Assembly: GCA_029053015.1 (NCBI GenBank) | Contig: JAIDHX010000039.1 | Span: forward strand, 116,519-180,518 | From: Lachnospiraceae bacterium | GTDB lineage: Bacteria > Bacillota > Clostridia > Lachnospirales > Lachnospiraceae | Direction: 5' to 3' | DNA length: 64,000 bases | Part shown: positions 58,527 through 64,000 of the stretch, one piece after another | Numbering within the stretch: the first letter of the stretch is position 1 | Layout: every line of letters begins with the position of its first letter | The notes under the pieces: model-generated | What the model saw: only the letters and a program-made list of their open reading frames with translations | Told to the model about the DNA's origin: nothing | The model's database searches: none | Position numbers and translations under genes: made by a program

Positions 58527-61500
58527 TCAGCCATATATCAGCACCCAGCTATCCAGCCAGCGTAAGAGCTTGTCAACATAGGAAATGCTGACGGTCTGAC
58601 CGGAAAGAACCGGATAGAACATGAGGAAGAGCCATACGGAGGCGGCTGCATACAGAGCGAACGCCATCTTGTAACTTCCTTCGTTCATCTGGTCTTTTCT
58701 TTGTTTTGCGGCGTACACAATCATAAGAATGACAAATGGTACGCTGGGGAAATAGTGGTAAATAAAGGTAAGCCGTGATACCAGACACCAAGGCAGGTAT
58801 TGTGCCAGATAGCCGACACAGAGACCGGCTGCCGTCCTGTCTTTTTTGAAAAGGGCATAGTAGGCAACATAGAAGAACGCCGGAATACCAACCCACCATA
58901 CAAGCGGATTGCCGAAAGCGCTGATGCCCTGTCTTGTGTTGCCTCCGATGATACCCGAATAATAGAAAATCGGGCGTATCATGGTAGGCCATTCATACCA
59001 AAGGGAAGAATAGTAGTGCGTCTCCTTCAGGTTGGAGTGATAGCGCAGCATGGAAGTCTGATTGTTCCACATTTTGGAGAGCAGTCCTGTGTGGCTGTCG
59101 ACAAACGGTATATAGGAGAGTGTGTAAATCACTGCGGGAACCAACACGAAAAACACGATACAGAATAGAATCGTCTTCCGCGTATGGGGCCAAAAAGTGC
59201 GGATTATCCTCCTGTGGGTAATCCCGTTTGATATGCCTTGAGGCTCCTTTTTTGCATAGCGGTACTCGCGGTAGCGCCGGTACAGAGTGGCAAAAAACAG
59301 AACAGCGAGTCCAACGCCGGCGTAAACTCCCGACCATTTGCAGGCGATGCCGAGCCCCATGGAGATGCCGCAGGCAGCCAGCGGCAGGAGGGTCTTGATA
59401 AGCGAGGTGTCGTAAAAGCTTATTCTGCAGTAGCGGTACATAAAGAAATACATCAGCAGAATGAAGAAGGTGACAAAGACGTCGATGGTGGCAATCCTTG
59501 TCTGGGCAAAATGCATAAAGTCAACAGCGAATAAGAGGCAGGCGAGTCCTGCGAGAGGACGCTCCTTTGTGATGCCGCGCGCTATCAGGTAAATGAGCGG
59601 CAGCATGAGGATTCCCAAAATGGTACCCATAATACGCCAGCCAAAAGGCGTCATGCCGAAAAGGGAGATACCGATGGACATAATGGCTTTGCCCAGAGGC
59701 GGATGGGTGGTCTCATAAGTGGGAAGTCCGTTCAGGAACTCGTAAGCGGTTCGCGCGTGATAAATTTCGTCAAAGTAGGTTCCGTTTCGGAAGCTTGGTG
59801 ATTGCGGGAACAAATCACCTTCGTCGAACAACTCGTGATAGTCGGGAGCGTTGAACGGCATAAAAGCGTTGTCGTCCGCGTCAACCAATGTCATTTCCAG
59901 GATGGATGCTTTGTCCGACAAGCAGGTAATCTTAATATAACGGCTGTTATTTGGGAGAGCGGTGGAATTCCAACGGAAGACGGAGGTTACGCGAAAACGC
60001 TCCAAATCCTCTACGGTGTGCCATGCGTCCTCTTGATTTTCTTTTACTTCCAGCGAAAATTCGCGGTTTTCGTAGCAGCCATTGTACCAGTAAAGACGTG
60101 ACGGCAGCTTATCTTCGCCGACATAAAGCGTGATGGAATCGCCCTGCTCTAACAGGTATTCTGACTGTGGTACCCGTGTATCGCCGAGGTCGTAAAGGGC
60201 AAAAGCCGAGTAGATGACAGTAATGACCAATATAATGACAAGATCGGTCCAGATAAATGGCAGTTTTTCCGCTGAAGGAATGGGCATATATTTCGGAGGC
60301 TTCGGCTCGTCCGTCTTTTCATGACGTTTTGGAAGCCGGATGGGCGCAAAGGCAAAACCGCCGCCCTTTACGCGGGCCCGCAGGACATCATACCGGTAAA
60401 GTGTCCGGTAGAAGAGGAGACCGCAGAGCACCATCAATGCAGAAATAATAAGGAAGAGCGGCGCTTTCCGGTTATAGGTCTGCGGATCGTAAAAGAAGAG
60501 AATGTAGGCCGTATTGTAAAAATGCAGCGCGGAAAATCCTGTGAAGCAAAGGAAAATTTCCTGCGCAGGTCTTTTGACATAGGCGAGCAGAAGCAGAATG
60601 AGAGCAGGAAACAGATAGCGCTCATGCATCCTGACGGAAAACAGGAACATGGAAACAATCAAAACGCCCGCAGAGGTAAAATAACGGGAAGGATTTCTCC
60701 TGTTCTTGAAGAAAAAGTATGCGGAAAGCAGTACAATCAGGACAATGATGATGGGTCCCCACTGCTCGTAAGTCAAAAACAGCAGCCGGTTTTCCTGCGA
60801 AATCCAGTTCAGGCCGAAAAATCCCCATAGATTAAAGGCGTTTACTGCAATATAAGGATAGGAAGTAAGCGTGGAGGCATACTGTGTGATAACCGTTCCG
60901 AGCTCGAAAGGCATGCAGAGCAGAATCATACAGAAAATAACGCACAGTCCCGAAAACAGATTGTGGAAAAAATACCGCACGGAAAAGCGGTTCATGAAAA
61001 CATGGTCCACAATGCCGTAAATCAGTACGGGGGTAAATACAAGTGTCTGCGGCTTGAGCAGCACACCAACACCAAAGGCTATGTAGGCAGAAACCATTTT
61101 TTCTTCTGTTAAGAACAGACACATTAAGACGACGCAGAGAGTAAAGACGGCGTCAACCTGTCCCCAGACGGAAGAATTTAAAAAGACGGCGGGATTGAAC
61201 AGGTACAGTGCGGAAAAAAGCACAGCGCGCCCATCGTCCATCGCTTTTTTTGTGATGCGGTATACCAAAAGACCGATGACCATATCGCAGAGAATGGCAG
61301 GCAGCTTTAAAAGAAGCAGACAGCCTCCGGACAAATACGGTATTTTAAACAGGGAGAAAATCGCGCCGATTACCCACAGTATGTAGATAAATCCGGGGGG
61401 ATAGTCTGTAAAAGTACCGGACGAATAAAATTCCGAAAGTCCGTTTTCGTAGGCGAGATTCGCCCAGCCGGCAAAGCAGGCGGTATCGCTTGAGAAGCCT

Positions 61501-61658
61501 TTATAAAAGTATGCAAAAATGCAGCGCAGGGCAAAGGCAGCGAAAAAAAACACTATAAACCATCTTTTTTTCAAAAAACCGGAAATCCCCTCGATATGGC
61601 GGATACATAGAAGAAATCCAACCATAGTCGTCAGTGCAATTAAATGAATAGCAAGCAT
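58527..61658 (-). CDS. Large GT-C glycosyltransferase with C-terminal PMT (GT39) half
   Basis: 1043 residues with about twenty membrane helices in two halves. The N-terminal half (about 1-430) resembles polyprenyl-dependent mannosyl/glucosyltransferases, with DTACFAGWANLAYENGLSEF and TDYPPGFIYILW. A cytoplasmic link and an extracellular beta domain (about 500-620) follow. The C-terminal half has the PMT motifs FDEIYHARTAYEFLNGLP near 627, THPPLGKAIMSIGISLFGMT and DFMHFAQTRIATIDVFVTFF. PMT enzymes transfer a sugar from a lipid carrier to Ser/Thr of exported proteins. Two GT-C modules in one chain is unusual but known in Clostridia. It neighbours sortase and Thr-rich surface protein genes. Confidence 0.85.
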   Translation of the reverse strand: MLAIHLIALTTMVGFLLCIRHIEGISGFLKKRWFIVFFFAAFALRCIFAYFYKGFSSDTACFAGWANLAYENGLSEFYSSGTFTDYPPGFIYILWVIGAIFSLFKIPYLSGGCLLLLKLPAILCDMVIGLLVYRITKKAMDDGRAVLFSALYLFNPAVFLNSSVWGQVDAVFTLCVVLMCLFLTEEKMVSAYIAFGVGVLLKPQTLVFTPVLIYGIVDHVFMNRFSVRYFFHNLFSGLCVIFCMILLCMPFELGTVITQYASTLTSYPYIAVNAFNLWGFFGLNWISQENRLLFLTYEQWGPIIIVLIVLLSAYFFFKNRRNPSRYFTSAGVLIVSMFLFSVRMHERYLFPALILLLLAYVKRPAQEIFLCFTGFSALHFYNTAYILFFYDPQTYNRKAPLFLIISALMVLCGLLFYRTLYRYDVLRARVKGGGFAFAPIRLPKRHEKTDEPKPPKYMPIPSAEKLPFIWTDLVIILVITVIYSAFALYDLGDTRVPQSEYLLEQGDSITLYVGEDKLPSRLYWYNGCYENREFSLEVKENQEDAWHTVEDLERFRVTSVFRWNSTALPNNSRYIKITCLSDKASILEMTLVDADDNAFMPFNAPDYHELFDEGDLFPQSPSFRNGTYFDEIYHARTAYEFLNGLPTYETTHPPLGKAIMSIGISLFGMTPFGWRIMGTILGILMLPLIYLIARGITKERPLAGLACLLFAVDFMHFAQTRIATIDVFVTFFILLMYFFMYRYCRISFYDTSLIKTLLPLAACGISMGLGIACKWSGVYAGVGLAVLFFATLYRRYREYRYAKKEPQGISNGITHRRIIRTFWPHTRKTILFCIVFFVLVPAVIYTLSYIPFVDSHTGLLSKMWNNQTSMLRYHSNLKETHYYSSLWYEWPTMIRPIFYYSGIIGGNTRQGISAFGNPLVWWVGIPAFFYVAYYALFKKDRTAAGLCVGYLAQYLPWCLVSRLTFIYHYFPSVPFVILMIVYAAKQRKDQMNEGSYKMAFALYAAASVWLFLMFYPVLSGQTVSISYVDKLLRWLDSWVLIYG

Positions 61659-61760
61659 GAATATACCCCCTTTAAACGGTAACAGCTTTCAAGGAACGTA
61701 CTCAAATTCCTTATATATGCAAGCATAACACAAAATTAGTAAAAATGCCACAAAAAGACG

Positions 61761-61789
61761 TTGCGAAAGAAAGAAAATATGTGTATAAT
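61761..61789 (+). promoter_or_regulatory. Predicted promoter of the sortase gene
   Basis: TTGCGA (61761-61766), 17 bases, TATAAT (61784-61789), 27 bases before the start codon. Confidence 0.6.
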
Positions 61790-61815
61790 GGTAATATACA
61801 GGAAGGAGTGGCAGC

Positions 61816-62610
61816 ATGGAGGGAAAGCCGGTTAAAAAAGCAGTATATATTATAGGTACAATACTTTTGTCGTTGCTTGTCCTGTTCTGCGGGTATGAAA
61901 TGGTCGCTGCCCGCATTGCTTCCAAAGAGGCGGAAAACGCCTACGGCGGATTGGCTGAAAAGGTGGGGGCAAAGACTGACACGGAAGAGATGGCGGAGGT
62001 GATAGCGGAAGCGATAGCACAGAATCAGTATCCGCCGCTGGAGATCGATATGGATGCCCTGAAGGAAATGAATGAAGATTTCAGAGGCTGGCTGTACTTC
62101 CCGGCACTGGATATCAGCTATCCCATTGTGCAGGGCGAGGACAATAACTACTATCTGAAACATTCCTTTGAAGGAGAGCGGATGGGCGCCGGATGTATTT
62201 TTATGGATTGCGGCGCTTCACCGGACTGGTCGGACAGAAACACCTTTGTGTTCGGGCACAATATGCGTGATGAAAGCATGTTCGGCTCTTTCAAACGCCT
62301 GATGGCGGATCCGTCGCTGTGCCAGGTCAACACATGTTTCTATATATATACGAAGGATTACGTTTATACCTACGAGATATTTGCTTTCTATGAGACCAAG
62401 TCCACCAGCGACAGGTACATGACATTTACCTCTGATGAAAACTATGATTTATATGTCAAATGGGCGGTGGAACATTCCGAATATCAGTCAGAAGCAGATT
62501 TGTCGGAGCGGGGAAATATCGTATCCCTGTCCACCTGCTACGGCTCAGCAGGGACGAGCAGAAGGATGATTATTCACGGAGCGCTGACAGCTACGGAAAA
62601 TTATGAATAA
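61816..62610 (+). CDS. srtB: Class B sortase
   Basis: 264 residues: N-terminal membrane anchor (about 9-30), then the sortase barrel with the catalytic His148 in FVFGHNMRDESMFGSF, Cys241 in LSTCYGSAGTS and Arg249/250 in TSRRMIIHGAL. The segment between (IYTKDYVYTYEIFAFYETKS) is typical of class B. It anchors sorting-signal proteins to the peptidoglycan on the outer membrane face. GGAAGGAG precedes the ATG. The downstream gene encodes a likely substrate, although its C-terminal sorting signal lies beyond the window. Confidence 0.92.
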   Translation: MEGKPVKKAVYIIGTILLSLLVLFCGYEMVAARIASKEAENAYGGLAEKVGAKTDTEEMAEVIAEAIAQNQYPPLEIDMDALKEMNEDFRGWLYFPALDISYPIVQGEDNNYYLKHSFEGERMGAGCIFMDCGASPDWSDRNTFVFGHNMRDESMFGSFKRLMADPSLCQVNTCFYIYTKDYVYTYEIFAFYETKSTSDRYMTFTSDENYDLYVKWAVEHSEYQSEADLSERGNIVSLSTCYGSAGTSRRMIIHGALTATENYE

Positions 62611-62717
62611 TTTTTTTGAAACTGGACCTTTTGGTCTTTTGGGACAGTCTTAATAAGTAGAAGAATATCTAACATCATATACATATAGATTGTGAATTAT
62701 GGGGAAAGGATGAAATC

Positions 62718-64000
62718 ATGAAGAAAGGGAAAGCAAAAGCGCAATTCAAAAGAGCATTGGTAAGCTTGTTGACGGCAGCATTGGTTGCCAGCGGCAGTTT
62801 TGGTCTTACGACCATTACTTCCAGCGCTTCTGTTGCAAACGTTGAATTGAGTGATCCGCTGAAGTTTTCAGTGTATGCCAATGTATACACGAACAGCAAT
62901 CACGTTGAAGGCAATGTCGCAATAGGAAGCCTGCAGGCAAGTCTGGATATTTGGGAGGGTAAGTCCTATATTGGTGATCTCGCAAATCCCAATGCGTCAT
63001 TCAAGTGCAATGTAAGAGATGCCATTGTGGCATTTGCTGCGAACAACAGCGATGGCACAGCAAATATCATTGCAGACCAGCCGGGACAGGGTTACAAGCT
63101 TACGGTTGTATCCAGAGGTACCGGTGAAGAAGCAGAAGACGTTGTTGTGAGGGAATTTATCACCGACAATAAGATGATAGGTTATGAATGCAGAACAGAT
63201 ATCGCGAGCAGAATCAGCACGGTAATCAATGCCTGCAAGAATACATCGAATGAGTTGTACGCTCTGGAAGATGTTGAAACTGACAATCTGTTGGTTTTAA
63301 ATATCAGCGCGGCTGATTTTAATGGCAACGGAGATTACTATGACAGATTAATTACAGAGAGCGCCAGCGCAGGAAAGACAGTAGTCGTGAATGTTTCAGA
63401 TTCCGGCAGCGTGGTTCTCTATTATAGTATGAATGCTACCACCGTCGGCGGTGGCCTTGGACACCAGTCATGGGCTGGCAATATTGTATGGAACTTCGGA
63501 AATGCTTCTTCTGTCAGCACGGGCGGTATATTCGGAACCATATTGGCGCCTTCCGCATCAGTTACCAATAGTGCAAATATTGTAGGTGCTGTTATTGCCA
63601 ACAGTTTTGCACAGGGCGGAGAAGTACATCAGGTAAATTATACCAGAGGTATTCCGAATCCTCCTCCAACACCTACGCCGGACGTACCTGAGGAACCGGA
63701 AGATCCGGAAGCAACACCCACACCGGAAGTAACTCCGACCCCGGAAGTGCCGGAAGAGACACCTACACCGACGCCGGAAGTAACCCCGACACCAGGAGTG
63801 CCGGAAGAAACACCCACACCGGAAACAACACCTACACCGACACCGGAAGTAACACCTACCCCTGTGCCGGAGACAACACCTACACCGACACCGGTAGTAA
63901 CACCTACTCCTGTGCCGGAGACGACACCTACACCGACACCGGTAGTAACACCTACTCCTGTGCCGGAGACGACACCTACACCGACACCGGTAGTAACACC
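62718..64000 (+). CDS. Choice-of-anchor-A surface protein with Thr/Pro repeats (partial)
   Basis: 427 residues are visible before the window ends. A signal peptide of about 38 residues (FKRALVSLLTAALVASGSFG) is followed by a choice-of-anchor A domain (LKFSVYANVYTNSNHVEGNV, LLVLNISAADFNGNGDYYD, GTILAPSASVTNSANIVGAV) and, from about residue 315, a proline/threonine/glutamate stalk (PTPEVTPTPEVPEETPTPTP). Choice-of-anchor A domains occur in wall-anchored adhesin-like proteins. Placement 107 bases after the sortase gene suggests it is the dedicated substrate. The C-terminal sorting motif is not in view. AAAGGA precedes the ATG. Confidence 0.85.
   Translation, partial: MKKGKAKAQFKRALVSLLTAALVASGSFGLTTITSSASVANVELSDPLKFSVYANVYTNSNHVEGNVAIGSLQASLDIWEGKSYIGDLANPNASFKCNVRDAIVAFAANNSDGTANIIADQPGQGYKLTVVSRGTGEEAEDVVVREFITDNKMIGYECRTDIASRISTVINACKNTSNELYALEDVETDNLLVLNISAADFNGNGDYYDRLITESASAGKTVVVNVSDSGSVVLYYSMNATTVGGGLGHQSWAGNIVWNFGNASSVSTGGIFGTILAPSASVTNSANIVGAVIANSFAQGGEVHQVNYTRGIPNPPPTPTPDVPEEPEDPEATPTPEVTPTPEVPEETPTPTPEVTPTPGVPEETPTPETTPTPTPEVTPTPVPETTPTPTPVVTPTPVPETTPTPTPVVTPTPVPETTPTPTPVVT
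63861..64000 (+). repeat. 48-bp tandem repeat encoding a Thr/Pro stalk
   Basis: Units begin at 63861, 63909 and 63957, each starting CCTGTGCCGGAGAC and encoding PVPETTPTPTPVVTPT. Units 2 and 3 are identical as far as seen, and unit 1 differs at two positions. The array continues past the window edge. Less regular repeats of the same type begin near 63670. Near-identity suggests recent expansion and likely length variation between strains. Confidence 0.9.

Noticed and set aside
63670..64000. Regular short repeats considered as a CRISPR array
   Set aside because: Repeats are in frame, contiguous, without unique spacers, and encode a Thr/Pro stalk. No cas genes are present in the window.

Overview
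The window looks like chromosomal DNA of a low-to-mid GC anaerobic Firmicute, most likely a gut Lachnospiraceae-type Clostridium. The reasons are AGGAGG-type ribosome sites throughout, a SAM-I riboswitch in front of metK, a RelQ-type alarmone synthetase, class B sortase, MATE and NhaC transporters, tnpW/topB scars of Tn4451/Tn916-type elements, and two small type I toxin loci. I cannot name a species.

Layout. 1-5.5 kb: a divergent carbamoyltransferase-like gene, then an amino-sugar/glycoside operon (GH4 glycosidase, BadF-type sugar kinase, ROK regulator, nagB) with a 205-bp palindromic element between regulator and nagB. 5.5-9.9 kb: accessory genes. These are a TipA-like MerR regulator with a textbook 19-bp-spacer promoter, an AT-rich pair (membrane LuxR-type protein and HExxH peptidase) bracketed by a 35-bp direct repeat, an XRE regulator with a palindromic operator, and a small radical SAM enzyme behind a long inverted repeat. 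10-20.5 kb: two coupled membrane proteins, a ThuA/TIM-barrel pair, and two tandem heterodimeric ABC exporters, each with one degenerate and one canonical ATP site. 20.5-22.3 kb: type I toxin-antitoxin locus 1, a membrane protein and a fructokinase-type ROK kinase. 22.3-26.5 kb: an AT-rich scar of mobile-element fragments (topB, tnpW) and internally deleted genes around an intact HAD phosphatase and a transglutaminase-like protein.

26.5-33 kb: MFS transporter, Ca2+-type P-ATPase, UDP-sugar pyrophosphorylase, galE, then type I toxin-antitoxin locus 2. 33-45 kb: hemolysin III protein, twin BspA-like lipoproteins, alarmone synthetase, a 19-heptad coiled-coil protein, flavin reductase, DinB polymerase, M23 peptidase, murA, and riboswitch-controlled metK. 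45.2-46.6 kb: an IS3-family element inserted exactly in the loop of the metK terminator. 46.8-54.1 kb: DUF3795-like protein, two MATE pumps, an Fe-S protein pair, DUF1349 protein and NhaC antiporter. 54-64 kb: DegV protein, a second palindromic element, then surface biology: a repeat-containing secreted protein, GH31 glycosidase, a 1043-residue double GT-C glycosyltransferase, class B sortase, and a Thr/Pro-repeat choice-of-anchor-A protein running off the end.

The most interesting signals are (i) the two copies of the palindromic element, whose arms differ at five positions with every change compensated on the opposite arm; (ii) two complete small type I toxin loci with sense and antisense promoters, antisense terminators and inverted UTR repeats; (iii) the IS/terminator insertion with a reconstructable empty site; (iv) the deletion-scarred island; and (v) a possible surface O-glycosylation group at the right end. 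All calls rest on reading the sequence; no database search was run.
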